The translations under genes were made by a program, and so were the position numbers. A stretch of 64,000 nucleotides of DNA from Pleurostoma richardsiae. Taxonomy: Eukaryota > Ascomycota > Sordariomycetes > Calosphaeriales > Pleurostomataceae. Positions within the stretch are counted from its first letter, which is position 1, and each line of letters begins with the position of its first letter. A model generated the notes under the pieces. That model worked only from the letters and a program-made list of their open reading frames with translations, was not told the DNA's origin and made no database searches. Location: contig JANBVO010000009.1 in the NCBI GenBank assembly GCA_030052745.1, positions 62,001-126,000 on the forward strand, given 5' to 3'. Positions 1 to 11,318 of this stretch are shown piece after piece.

Positions 1-2078
1 CTTCTGCAGGTAGTCATCTACCTGCTCCCGATACTCTTAGTGCCCAAGTCTTGACACCGCACTACGCGCCATTGCACGCCCATGAATGTATATACGTAGG
101 AGAGTAGGCCACTGCTCAGTGTTCAGCGGCAACCATTATTTCTTTGCCATTCCGTTCCCGCGATCTGATTTGACTCCGGCATCGGGTGTGCTCGACGCTC
201 CCCCTGAAATTGGACGATCAAGAGCGTAGCACCTCAATCCGACACACACAATAGTAACTGCCGATGTCGTCGAAGTATGCTACCCGCTGCAGTCAAAATG
301 AAAGGGTTCTGATGGGCACAAAGACTATACCCTTCTATTAAACCAGCCATGACTGTCAACTTGAATGTGCGAGGCCTCGTGGGTATTGTCCTGCAATGGT
401 GACCTCACCAAATGTGGTGCTAACAAGGATGGCCTGCCATTGCCGGCACCAATAGACGCAGATTGACAGGATGTTGCATATGTCAGGTAGGAGAGACGCT
501 GGTAGAGGAGCGTGGTGCCTACACAAGGGGCACAAAAGACCTGGTGATACCGGATGCAAAGCAGATGCCACCACCACACAAAACTACGCAGGAATATTCG
601 GAAATCCCCATTGCTGCAAACAGCATGCAATGGAAGTACGAGAACAAGACCACGGCCAGCATCACACATCCTGTGACCGCCTCAAAAAAGTCTGCCTCCC
701 ATCCCTAGAGAAGCAACCAGGGGCCTTGGCCATTTTTCTGTCGAGGCACTGGAGAGTGGCTCGCCGTTTCCATGTTTCGCTTCTCGCCCTTCAAAGACAC
801 ACGGCTTCGCCAACACTCGTACGGGGAAGCTACTTCATGACCTCCACAATATAGCGTAGATTGAATGCAGTAGGTAAAGCACGAGGTGTGCGAATCTTTC
901 GATTGCTCTGTCGTTGAAGAAACTGAAGAGCATTCAAATAGGCGGATGATATAGTCAATGACCACGGACGAGTAAAATCAACCCGCGATCCAGCGAAGCC
1001 GGGAGCTGTGGTTAGGGTAGTAATATATCGTATTTGAAGGTCCTGATTCGGAAGCAGATGCTCTCTCTGAACATGTAGTCGACATGACTTCCGCCTAGTT
1101 GTTAAATTGGTAGTGTTGTTGCTTCATTATATGTTCTCGCACTATTCTACCTTGCTCAGACCTGAGTGCCTTGCTGATGCGAGGTAACCGTGAAATCTTA
1201 GGCGTGCAGAGGCCGAGCAAAATTATACTGATGAATCCTGCTCGGCAAGCTTTCCGGCACAGGAAACCGCCCGAGTCTCTCCTCACGTTCTGTAGCTTCG
1301 GAATTCGTTCCCAACGACAGGAGAGAACTCTTCGACGTCCCGCCGAGAACCGAAACCTACTGATTGTTGAAAATAAAAGAAAATCCATCTCTAATTAGTG
1401 ATGTTAACCGAATAGGTATGGCTATTACAGTGATCTAACATATTTAGCAATGCTATAGTACAACCACTTCATAATCGGCCAGTGAGACGCCAGATGGAAA
1501 TACTTCCACATTCCTGCATCATCACTGGTGCTCATCGGCCTGCTTAATCTGGCTGGGGAGAGTTTATTCGATGCTGGGCTGTAGATCCAAGGGAGAACCG
1601 CTTAGCACCTCGGGCGAGACCATCATGAATTCTGAGCAGCTGTACAACAGTAGCAGACGTACATTCAAAGCGCGAAAAAGGGGAGGCTTTTTCGCCCGTG
1701 CTTCCATCTCAGCATCTTCCGATCTTCTTACCGGCACGCCGCCCTCCGTCCTACAACTGGGTATTTCGGTTTCTCCCGTCCTACCCTACCACGGCCTGGA
1801 GGGGGGACAGATGGTAAGACCACTAGAAGGGATGCCACGGAGAATTATAGGATTGGATTGGAATTTTCTATAAAGGGTATCATAGTCCGATCGTGTGCCG
1901 AAGCCTGCATCCCACTTACCGAAGTCCCTTCCTGCGCTAATGTGTAATGTGAGAATGTTGTTGCGCGCCTTGAAGTGCAGACGATCCTTTTCTCTAGAGT
2001 TGGCCAACGTGCCATTACTGAATCCCCTCATCACGCGGATATGTAACCAGCCAAACGAAATAAACCATGACAATTCAT
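1..2078. other. gene-free flank
   Basis: No coding region can be supported in these 2.08 kb. The open frames are short (about 130 residues at most), overlap each other on both strands, and have no recognisable domain or fungal splice structure. The stretch is downstream of the leftward F-box gene, so its right end presumably holds that gene's 3' UTR. The base composition is ordinary and no palindromic TAGGTA clusters were seen here. Confidence 0.5.
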
Positions 2079-4187
2079 TTACCAGGCATATGTGTCGTCA
2101 TTGTCGATATCGCCATCCTCTCCCGATGCCCAGTCGTCATCGTCCTCTTCTCTACCCTCATCAAGGTCAAGAAAGTCAGACATGCCATACTGCATCTCCC
2201 GCGGCTTCTGGTTATCGAACTTGATGTCAACCACTTCGCACAGACCCTGAATGAATGTCACCTCATCTTGCCCTGCAGGAGAGGGATGCTGTTGCTCATC
2301 GGTCAGTGGCCCTGACGCATCGGACTCTGAAGCGGCACCAATATCATCATCCGTGTCAGGGTCCTTGTAAGAGAGAGGGCCACGCCTGACTTCCCGGAGG
2401 CCTTTCACTGTCCTGCTACTAGGCGAAGAGGGGTCATGTGAGGTAGCGATGCGGCCGCTACGGCGAGCCGGAGTCCCTTTGGCGGCATGAGCACTTCGCG
2501 ACGAACGGTACTGCTTCCCTTGGTTGCCAGTCTTCTCGCATGCGTTGCCTGGCCTCACAACAGCTCGAAGGCCGTCTACTTGCCGAAGGAACACACGCTT
2601 CAACTTGCCTTCCCATTCATCTCGAAACTGGCATCGCTGGCGCCAGGGCACGTCGAGCATGGCCTTGATGCTCAGGCGCCGTAGGGAAAGGAGATTAGGG
2701 GCGTTTTCAACGAAGCTGCGAAAGAACATCTCGGCTGCTTCGGGGCTCCATTTCCGAAGTTGCTCTAGCTCAATGGCCTCGACGGATGCTGGCCAAGTCG
2801 GCACGTCGGTGACCGTAAGTAGTTCGTCGTACATCGGACGTGAGTCATTATAGAACTCGTGCTGGCTATAGTATGTGAGGTTCATACTGAGAGTACGAAG
2901 GTTCGGACAGGACCGACCCAAGTAGGGCAGGAACGCAAGACTGAGTGCCTGATTATGATGAAGAACAAGGTGTCGAATCTTCTCGCCGTGAGTTTCGAGG
3001 TACCCGGCAAAGTCTCCAGCAGTGATTTCCCAACAATTTATGAGCTCGAGACACTGAATAGTCTTCGGCAGAAGGGAAAGAAAACGGCCGTCAACCACCG
3101 AGGACGACTCCAATACAAGATGCTTGAGATTAGGAAGGACGGTCATGGAGCTAGCGAGTTGCTGGGTATATTCCCTGTCCTCCGCCTGGAGCGCCTCGAA
3201 ATCTCTCGGCGCTCTGACTGACGGGATCTGGAAGTTGACGAGGGATATCGTTTCGAGACTGGCAAAAGTGGGGGCCTCGTGTACCTCGCGGAGAGAGCTG
3301 ATGGGCAATCGTTGTGGATCCATCATCCTCGCGCTCCATCGCCAGCTCTTCAACCGGTGAGTAGAGTTCTGTCCACACTGGATTCCCGTTGCCTTAATAC
3401 CCAGAGCCTGGAGCAAGGTAACCGGATATGTCCACCTGATGTTCTGAGTAAGTTGACGATACGGGGATAGGTCCTTCGAATGATACAAATCAACATCGAC
3501 AAGGGTCGGAAGCCTGCGTATAAGATCTCCAATGTCCAGATGGACTCCTCTATAGACAGTGCTCGCGACAGCTCCCACATCAATTTGGAGAGACTTGACC
3601 TTTGTAGCATACTGGCACCAGGGGTGCTCAGGGGGGTTGGCGATGGAATCGGCGAACTTGTGCGCCATGTTCTGGGAGAGTAGATGAGGTGACCTGTACA
3701 ACACTGCTAAGGCTGGCTCGGCCGAATGCTTGCAGATCCTGACCGCGGAGAGAAGCCACCGCATGGAAGTAATGTTATCAAGCGGATGCGAGGCGGACTT
3801 GAAGATTTCAGCGAGAATGAAGTATTCCAGCGCTTCCCATCGGAAAGGCCGCAGATCTTTGGCTTCCCCAGGCAAAGTGCCTTCCACAAAAGTGCTCTGC
3901 GACAACTCCCGGGGCCTGCCAGCTATGGGAATCGGGGACTCGCTGGGTCTTGTTTTAGCTCGCTTTGAGGGAGGAGGCGATTCTGATTGACCCTCAGTCA
4001 TGGAAGCCGGGTGTCGGCCATCATGTTCCTCCTCCCCTCCTCTCTCATTGTGCATGACAGTAGACGCAGGCCGCTTGGTTTGTGCGATTGACGAGAGTCT
4101 GTTGACATATTTATGCGTGCGTTCATTCTTCCCCCCCGAGGACGACTCCTGACTTGCAGAGCTTCGAGTCACCGGACGTTGTGCCAT
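2079..4187 (-). CDS. F-box-like / leucine-rich protein, 702 aa
   Basis: A single-exon leftward gene. The N-terminal ~110 residues are basic and low in complexity (Ser, Pro, Lys/Arg). Residues ~110-165 resemble an F-box (ILAEIF core followed by a Leu/Ile-rich helical stretch), which in known proteins binds Skp1 in SCF ubiquitin ligases. The middle contains irregular leucine-rich segments such as LKHLVLESSSVV and LRTLSMNL, typical of LRR substrate-recognition regions. The C-terminal ~140 residues are polar and end in an Asp/Glu-rich tail. I start at the ATG at 4187 (MAQRPVTRSS); the frame stays open to 4217 but has no upstream ATG there, and a TTGCAG just before could be a splice acceptor, so a small upstream exon is possible. 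The F-box assignment is by pattern and the substrate is unknown. It is divergent from SUZ12. Confidence 0.72.
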   Translation of the reverse strand: MAQRPVTRSSASQESSSGGKNERTHKYVNRLSSIAQTKRPASTVMHNERGGEEEHDGRHPASMTEGQSESPPPSKRAKTRPSESPIPIAGRPRELSQSTFVEGTLPGEAKDLRPFRWEALEYFILAEIFKSASHPLDNITSMRWLLSAVRICKHSAEPALAVLYRSPHLLSQNMAHKFADSIANPPEHPWCQYATKVKSLQIDVGAVASTVYRGVHLDIGDLIRRLPTLVDVDLYHSKDLSPYRQLTQNIRWTYPVTLLQALGIKATGIQCGQNSTHRLKSWRWSARMMDPQRLPISSLREVHEAPTFASLETISLVNFQIPSVRAPRDFEALQAEDREYTQQLASSMTVLPNLKHLVLESSSVVDGRFLSLLPKTIQCLELINCWEITAGDFAGYLETHGEKIRHLVLHHNQALSLAFLPYLGRSCPNLRTLSMNLTYYSQHEFYNDSRPMYDELLTVTDVPTWPASVEAIELEQLRKWSPEAAEMFFRSFVENAPNLLSLRRLSIKAMLDVPWRQRCQFRDEWEGKLKRVFLRQVDGLRAVVRPGNACEKTGNQGKQYRSSRSAHAAKGTPARRSGRIATSHDPSSPSSRTVKGLREVRRGPLSYKDPDTDDDIGAASESDASGPLTDEQQHPSPAGQDEVTFIQGLCEVVDIKFDNQKPREMQYGMSDFLDLDEGREEDDDDWASGEDGDIDNDDTYAW

Positions 4188-4965
4188 GTCTCTGACGGCG
4201 GATAACGGGCACTGCAATATTGAGGTTGAAAGTCAAAGGGCTCATGCGGCCCTATCAGGAGAAAGTTTGCCAGTTAATTGCGGCGGAAACGGCCACCTGA
4301 CGGTGCCTTGAGTGTGAGATCGAGCCGAGAGAGAGACAGTGATAAATTGTCACTAACTGACACGCCGCAGGGCACACAGATGCCAGTTGGGTATGGAAGG
4401 GACGGAATTCTGGGAGCAAAGAGAAAGGACCAACAGTGGCACAATTAAGTCTACGAAAAACTCAGGGTCTTTGGAGTGTCATCATGTTGATGATGATGAG
4501 ATCACACTGTAAACGGAGAGTCGATAATGGCCGGCCCAAGGTGAAGTGGAGGTACTCGGTACAGCCAGGCAGATGCATTAAACCTTTTTCAGCCTCGCGC
4601 TAAAGCAACTGCCCCACATAGCTCATAGCTCCGCATGTACTCGACCTAATTTAAGGTACTCACTGATCCCATCCCGCTGCGCGTACTAAGGGCGATGCGG
4701 ATAGCCGTATACCTATCTCTCGGGCATGCTCGTTTTTGTTTAACTGCGATAATTTCTGACAATATAGCAGCATAAAAGTTTGTCACGCCTCGCGCCGTGC
4801 GCCATTCGTAGCTTGTGATGACTTGATACCCGGACCTCTCCTGCGAGTACAACGTGCCTAGGGAGCGCGCTACCGCACTTGGGTGGTTGCTGTCTCCTGC
4901 ACTAGGCTGCACGTGAGGTGTGGCGGAGGTCAGGAGTATTCATTGGCTGGCCCCACCGCCACCAG

Positions 4966-4999
4966 TCCTACCTAAGGTAGGTACGTACTAACTAGGTAG
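4966..4999. repeat. TAGGTA/TACCTA palindromic cluster
   Basis: Contains TACCTAAGGTAGGTACGTAC followed by ACTAGGTAGG. It is one of the dispersed clusters built from the self-complementary units CCTAGG, AGGTACCT and TACCTA/TAGGTA. It lies about 0.8 kb upstream of the SUZ12 start. Confidence 0.7.
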
Positions 5000-5702
5000 G
5001 GGTGCGTGGGCACAATGGCCAGCAGTCGCGATGGGTTCGTTGTTTCCTCCCCATGCGAGAAAACCACACGCGTCGCTCGTCGCCTCTCTCAGTCACCACC
5101 AGAACATCGGGCAGCCCACTCAGCCTCCCTCCCCAAAGGAATCATTCCCCCGCCTGTTGCAGAAAGCCATCCTGCCCTGGTGCCTCAGACCCCCAGACAG
5201 TCCGTTCAACAAAATGGATGGTCCGGATTCTGTTTGTTTATAACAATAACATTAAGGATTGATTGCTCGCCCTGCTGCCCGTTCCCCCATCCCGCGCGCC
5301 ACACCTCTCGCCTTACCTCGCCTTGCCTCACCACACCTCTCTCTCTCTTTATTTTCTCTCACCGTGCCGGCCATCACGTTATTGTCGACAAGTGCTCAAG
5401 ACTGGGAGGTGAGTGGCTCGAACCTTTTCAGCCCAGTGAGGCCCAGTGAGTATCGCGGGACCAGCAAACTCACTGTCAACAGAACGATCTAGTCTCACCG
5501 TTGGACCACGTCTCAGCATCGGCCAAAGATCGGTTCTCCGTGGAGTCTTATCCACTGCTCTACGCCTTTCCTCACCAGACTGCCTGCATGAGTGCTGCTC
5601 GTCCACCTTGAGCTTCTTCATTGTTGACTCTCCTCTGGTGGTGCAATGCAGCTTCCGTTGTTATTCTTTCAGCCAGGAGTTCGTTTTGTCACTGTCAACT
5701 CC

Positions 5703-5709
5703 TCACGTG
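5703..5709. promoter_or_regulatory. CACGTG E-box upstream of SUZ12
   Basis: TCACGTG lies 65 nt upstream of the chosen SUZ12 ATG. CACGTG is the core recognised by bHLH factors (Cbf1 type in fungi). It may lie inside the transcribed leader, so function is uncertain. Confidence 0.3.
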
Positions 5710-5773
5710 TTCCGTTGTCGATTGAGACGCTTGGTTATCTTATGCTTTGCGGCTCACATGTCTCCCTTCAACT

Positions 5774-8096
5774 ATGACAAGTATCAACCGGCCACGGAGC
5801 AAGCTCCCTTATCTCCAGCGCAACTGGATCAGCGGGATCAACCATCATTCACAAGGACAAGCGATGGGAGCAACGTTGTCAAATCTCAACAACCCTAGCG
5901 ACAAGATCAGCAGCCTCACCACCAGTGCGGATGATGACTACTGCTCGCGCCCTGCCAAGCGCCGTCGTCTCTTTGAAGGCTCTCCCGACTCGGGCCTCGG
6001 CCAGGACATCCATGCCTTCTCCTTGCCAGAGGAACCTGGCGACCTCCAGCGCGCTCTGCGGATCGAGGTCCTTAGAATCATTCACAGGGATACCTCTCGT
6101 GTCAGGTTCAACACCATTTTCAACGGAATCACGGCAACTGCTGTCAACAAAGTCACCACCATAAAGGCCCGTTGTAAAATCACCATTAGCTGCCAAAAAG
6201 CTGGCGAGACTCAGGTGCTTCATTGCGATAGCCAGATCTGCACCTTGAAGACATATAAGAATCCAGTGGGACCATCCCACATGGCGAGAATCTATCTCCC
6301 CCACCCTTTCACAATCCCAGAGGACAAGATTCTCATCGAACGCGATGATGACGACGCCTTTGACCTTGCGGACACCTACACCGTTTCGGTAGAGTTAGAG
6401 TCTGCCGGATATCCTAACTGGCCACCGACAGACTTGCTCGGCCTGACGCACGATGAGGATATCTTCTTCAAGCCGTCACAGGCACCGCGACATTGGTCCC
6501 TAATAGCTCATCTGAGGGACATCTTTCAGCGACCAGTATCCCGCATGACACTCGGCATGAGACTGAAGAACGGACCCCGGAATGAGTCGGCTACTGATTA
6601 CCTTATGGAAGCTGATGTGAGATGGAGTACTGGATTCTCAGAAACGGCCGTTCTGAGAAAGCCGGATAAGGGCGTACTGCCTTCCATCACGGCCATTGAT
6701 CCGGATGCTGAAAATATACCTCGGGCTAATGGACACTTGGGCGATCACCAAGCGAATGGCATTCCTACTAATGCTGATGTCGATGGTGATTTGGATGGGG
6801 AATTAAACAGCCTGATAGATGACGTCGAAGAAGAAGCTGAAGGCGAGATAACCCCGAGCCGATCCTTGCGAGCAAGAGGGAGCAAAAACTATAACCTCAA
6901 GCTGCTGAGCGATAAAGCGCAAGGCAAGGAGAGGCGCAGACGTCAGAAACTTGAGAAGACTGAGAAGCCAATTGAGAGTCACAAGGTCTTCTATCGCTTA
7001 CCAGCAGAGCACTACTCCGTCACTGGCTATGCGTGCTGCATCTGCCATGCGATGAATCAGTCGCTGAACCAGCTGCGCGCACATTTCTTCAGCCACCCAC
7101 AGTACAGATTTCTCGTCGACTTCAAAGCCGCCCGTGGTGTCCAGATCAGCGTCTCTCACTGTGAGGACGGGCCTAGCTCTCCCCTACACTCCAAGATCTA
7201 TCAGCTAGGACGGCCTATCGGGCCCCTCGAGCTCGACAAGTATGTCGAAGGAGACGATTCCTGGGTTACGTCGAGATATGGTCCGGATAACGACTTGCCG
7301 CAGAAGCCAGCTCACCTCAAAGTCCATCAAGTGAGAGCCTCTCTGGTCATGTCGCCTTCTTGCGATGCACTAATACATTTGTAGAAGCCCCTTGTCCGCC
7401 GCAAAGAACAGAAGATCGTTATTCCTAGTATCAAGCAACCACTCTTTGATCCGCTCAGTAAGGCGCTTCTGGAGCCCGGGACTGAGTTGAGGGAGTATTA
7501 CCCAGACGAAACCTGGTTGATACAGAAGCATCGCGACACCATCCAAGATTTCTTCGACGTGGACCCGACGGAGAAGGAATATATGAAGGAGTGGGATGCC
7601 TTCATCATCAAAAGGAAGATTAGTTCCGACGCGTACATTCCTCGAGCGTTTTCCGCCTTCGTGAGAGAGAAGGCCACGTGGCTCGTAGGTTCAATAGCTC
7701 GGGTCCAAGAGTTTGGAAAGCATTTGTCTGTGCTCATTGCTCGGGAGTCGCTAGACGAACAGACAATTCAGGAGGCGTTAGCTCGTATCCAGGAGGCACG
7801 ATCGCAGAAGCAGTCTGAGCAGGAGCCGAAGGAGTCGGCAAAAGAAGCTCAGTACAAGAGCTCAAAGGGCTGCACCATCTGCGCTCGACCAGTGCGAGGG
7901 CCATCGTTACTGATCTGTGCCAACCCGGTATGAACTCTCCTTACCGCCCACCACCTGCCGAGCAAATGGGCTCTTGGACTGACCATGAATATAGGAATGC
8001 AAGCGGCCCTTGTACCATGACGACTGTGCTCGCCCTTTAGCAAAGATTCCGGTGGACGGGCCAGATTGGCGATGTAACGAATGCTGCTCTAAGTAG
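5774..8096 (+). CDS. suz12: SUZ12-type Polycomb repressive complex 2 subunit with C-terminal PHD finger
   Basis: Three exons, 5774-7330, 7385-7927 and 7995-8096, encode 733 aa; both introns (54 and 67 nt) are in phase 0. SUZ12 is the scaffold of PRC2, which methylates histone H3 lysine 27 in facultative heterochromatin. Near residues 425-450 is a C2H2 zinc finger (CCICHAMNQ...LRAHFFSH), as in SUZ12, EMF2 and VRN2. The VEFS box follows at about 535-610, with a conserved acidic/aromatic block (EKEYMKEWDAFIIKRK, AFVREKATWLV). The last ~50 residues form a complete C4HC3 PHD-type finger: CTIC, CANPEC, YHDDC, WRCNEC. Intron 2 splits this finger. The start is uncertain: 5774 is the first in-frame ATG, another lies at 5864, and an out-of-frame ATG at 5758 opens a 46-codon frame. 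Neighbours give no functional clue. Confidence 0.88.
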
Positions 8097-8865
8097 CAAG
8101 AGGATTGCTATAGCGATATTGGCCGAGCGCCCCTTGATGCGTCATCCGTACTGCTTGAGAGTCTAGGAAGAGCAGAAGCAGAATTTTAATCATAGAGAGG
8201 CACTCTCGGACCTACTTTGACAAAAGGTTGCTGAGCAGGCGATGAATGTACCACGTTCACCGTCCATTGATGTGCAGCGCGACGACCCAGCTTGGTGGGG
8301 GAGGCGGGAGCACAGCACTCGGAACTTGGAGTAGAATTGTCGCCAGAGGATGCGGGAATAATAATGTGTACTGCATATAGCCAGTCAAACGTGTATCAAG
8401 AGCATATCTGCCTAACTGGGCTGTCTGAGCCTGCTCAACTCGCGTCTTGCTTCGGAGTGAGTCTGCCTTGGCGCGTAGAGGTAGGGTCATCGAACGACAG
8501 ACACAGGAGCCCGCCGGATGTCCCGTTTGCAAAACAGACAATGACATATCGATCCCCGGGGACTGCACTCTGGTCCTCTGCTCTCGCTAGGGAGTCTCCG
8601 CGGAATCCGGGGGGGAGGGTGGTCCCAAGAGTCCGAGATGGACGTCGGCAGCACGAGCCGGCGTTCACCCAACATCTCTCAGCAGCCATAGTTGGTGGTC
8701 ATGTATGCCACTTCGCTAGTACTAGAACCAGTCCCACCCCGAAAGCCCACCAGCAACGCCGATACACCAAGGATTATACATGGAGATATGGTTCCTCACC
8801 AGGCTAGCTGCCGTCTCTAACGCCAGCCGACCGTTGGTTTTTGGGCGATGTCTGCCCAAGCAACA
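8097..8865. other. convergent intergenic region, SUZ12 / SF3B2
   Basis: A 769 bp region between two 3' ends. An open frame of 171 codons at 8292-8807 (+) has no recognisable features and is contradicted by long antisense frames, so I do not call it. It presumably contains the two 3' UTRs. Confidence 0.45.
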
Positions 8866-10780
8866 CTAGAAGCGAAACTTGCCTTCTTTCTTCTTTTCTC
8901 CACTGCGGCGCTCCTCCTCACGCTTGACTCTCTTTCTGCTCTCCTGTGCGATCATCTCACTAAGGTCGTCTTCGTATTGCCACCTCGCCCCGACACCTTC
9001 TTCTCGTCTACCCTCCTCGAACTTGCGCCGCAGCTCGTCCTTGCTTATACCGTCATGGCTCGCTAGCGCCTCGGGATCGAGTGCGACATCGACATCGCCG
9101 GGCTTCTTCCGCTTGCGGTTTTCGTCCTCCTGGCCGAGGACGGGCACGCCGGCCTTATTCTTGGAAAGATCATAAGTCCTGTCGCTACCAAAGAAGCCCT
9201 CCGCTCGGGTCTGCCGCTCGGGAATCACGGTGTAGGCAGACCTAGGGCCAGAGACGCTCTCCTCAGTTTCGTAGCCGCGTCGCTGTTTCCTGAGATCAAA
9301 CTCGCCCGCCATACTGCTCTCCACGCCGCTCGGTCCATGGCTCGGATAGTCGGTGGGCACCGTACTGACGTAGCCACCGGGCGTTTCCACTCCACTAGGT
9401 GTTTGCAGACCGCCGGGTAGCTCCCCGGCGTCCTCATCTTCCTCCTCCTCCTCCTCCTCCTCTTCTTCTTCGGACTCCTCCTCGGGTGGCTGCAACTCTC
9501 CCCACAAGGTCCTCTCAACCGGCTCGCCTTGGGGAGGCTGCGCTGCCTGCGGCTGTGGTCCCAGAGCCGGCCCTTGCCCGGTGTTTCCGGCCATGATGCC
9601 GAAGATATCGCCACCGTAGATTGGACGATTGTATTCATCCAGAGGTGGCTTACCCCACTGACCGGGACCAAATCCCCAAGATGCGCCAGGAGGTAAAGGA
9701 GCATTCAAGCCCGGGATTTTCAGGGTAGGATACGATGGCGGAGGACCGACCCGTTGCTGTTGGAGCAGCCAAGGAGGGGGGAACCCGGGCTGCATCCCCA
9801 GCGCTTCCCTCAGCGAGTCGCTGATCTCTCCCGGTTTGAAGTACCTATAATCCGCTTCCCATTCCTTGCCCTCGTGGTACACGTCGCCAAACCGGGTCAA
9901 GTCAGGCTTTGTCTGAAATCGGAAAAAAGCATCGTACAACTTTTGGTAATCGATGTCGAGCTTGCCCATTTTTGGCTGCACCCGCTCGCGCTGCTTTTGT
10001 TTCAGCGTCTGTTCCGCCTGCTTCTCCAGCACGGCATCACGCATCTCCGTGATGCCGGTCTCCGCGATGAATTTAGGTAGTCGGAATGGGGGCTTCTCGA
10101 TACCGCGCTTGCTCGATAGGTACTCTCGCTTCAAGGACCAGTGTCCAGGGACCGGTACCACATTCCGCTGCGCTTTGATTTGGACGAGTAGCCGCGGATC
10201 AGAAGACGAAACGTCTTGCCATTCGACGACCTCGGGATTATTTACCAGAGCTTTCAGCTCAGCAATGGACAATTTGTTGAGTTTCTTTCTCTTCTTCTTT
10301 GAGAGCTTGATCTGACCAGATTCTTCTTCCTCGGATGGAATCTCCTCGTCTTGATCAAAGAAAACTTCTCCCTTGTTCCCCGCGTTGGCCTCTCTGGTAA
10401 TCTCATCGTCCTCAAGCGTCGGACCAAACTTCTTCAGGATGTCCCTATAGACAGCATAGGTAGGGTCTTCAGGGTCGATTCCGAAGTCGGCGGGGCCGTC
10501 CGCGATGAGGGTGTCAGATGCGCCTGGGTCCTTCTTGACCTCTGGTGCAGGTGCAGCAGTTTCGACTTCGTTGCCGTTTGGGCGCCGGGTCTCCACCTCG
10601 CTCTCGGTGCCGATGTCACTTGCGCCGACAGTCTTGAAGCCAGTCTTCATGGAGAGCTTATTAGCCAGATGCTTCAACATCAACAATCGTGAAAAGAAAA
10701 CTCACATCCGCCTGCGCTTTCTTCTGCTCCTTCTTCTTCGCGCGCCGCATTTGGTTTTTGGACATCTTTGGTGCGGCCAT
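8866..10780 (-). CDS. CUS1: splicing factor 3b subunit 2 (SF3B2/Cus1/SAP145)
   Basis: Two exons, 10706-10780 and 8866-10644, encode 617 aa; the 61-nt intron has GTGAGT, a GCTAAT branch and an ATGAAG acceptor, phase 0. Cus1/SF3B2 belongs to the SF3b module of U2 snRNP, contacts the pre-mRNA near the branch site and binds SF3B4. The very basic start (MRRAKKKEQKK) is followed by an acidic segment and by a DUF382-type core of about 130 residues (KKKRKKLNKLSIAELK, RNVVPVPGHWSLKREYL, GIEKPPFRLPKFIAETGI). The PSP proline-rich domain follows (PPPWLLQQQRVGPPPSYP, WGKPPLDEYNRPIYGGD), then an uninterrupted run of 11 Glu, a low-complexity region and a basic C-terminus. Length is close to other fungal homologues. 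Note the short 25-codon first exon. Divergent from the SLY41-type gene. Confidence 0.93.
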
Positions 10781-11318
10781 CCTGACTAATGAGGGAGGGC
10801 GGCTCGCCCAGTACTTAGGATAGACGTAACCGATGGATGGTCAAGCCGCGATATGTGTCGTTGCAGAGAGCGTTGCGTAGTCGCGATTCTTCGTCTCCGT
10901 TAGGGTGCGCGCGGCCGTCCGTGCGGCAAGTTGACGTTACTATCAGCGAAAGGAAAATTCGCAGCTGTGGTACTGCGGTACTTGGAGCTACTCAGCCGCA
11001 AGTGTGGCTAGTGAAAAGGACGCGCGTGGAGTGGAGTATGTGGCGCAGACTCGGGCCGTCCTGGCCACACCAAGTCTCACTGTTGTTAACGAGACTCGAG
11101 ATTGTTTTCTTAACTTCCAACTCCTTTTCCTGACCTCCATGTCCTTGAGCCCGATGGCGTCGAGGGAACGGCAACATCTGGTTTCACGCCGCACAGTTGT
11201 TGCTCTCCAGATTGTCTAGCAGGACCACTCTCCGCCGCAGGCGATGGTAGGCTAGCGCTCTCGCCCTGCCGCGTCTGTATGCAGTCACTCGTTAAAGCCT
11301 CGATCTCCATTCCCCGCT
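10781..11318. promoter_or_regulatory. divergent promoter region SF3B2 / SLY41-type transporter
   Basis: A 538 bp region between two divergent start codons. It must hold both promoters. No motif stands out beyond pyrimidine-rich stretches near 11100-11160. Open frames here are short and unsupported. Confidence 0.5.

Larger units (their letters stand above)
4188..5773. other. intergenic region between the F-box gene and SUZ12 (divergent)
   Basis: A 1.59 kb shared upstream region. It contains a palindromic repeat cluster at 4966-4999, and 5260-5360 is strongly pyrimidine-rich on the + strand, as often seen in fungal leaders. A good donor (GGGAG/GTGAGTGG at 5409) followed by a TGCAG at 5647-5651 suggests a possible 5' UTR intron of SUZ12. 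The overlapping open frames at 5002-5898 have no recognisable content and are probably not coding. Confidence 0.4.

Noticed and set aside
463-965. Overlapping open frames at the left edge
   Set aside because: Frames of up to 127 codons overlap on both strands, and none has a recognisable motif.
8292-8807. 171-codon open frame between SUZ12 and SF3B2
   Set aside because: No domain, no splice context, overlapping open frames on the other strand, and it lies between two 3' ends.
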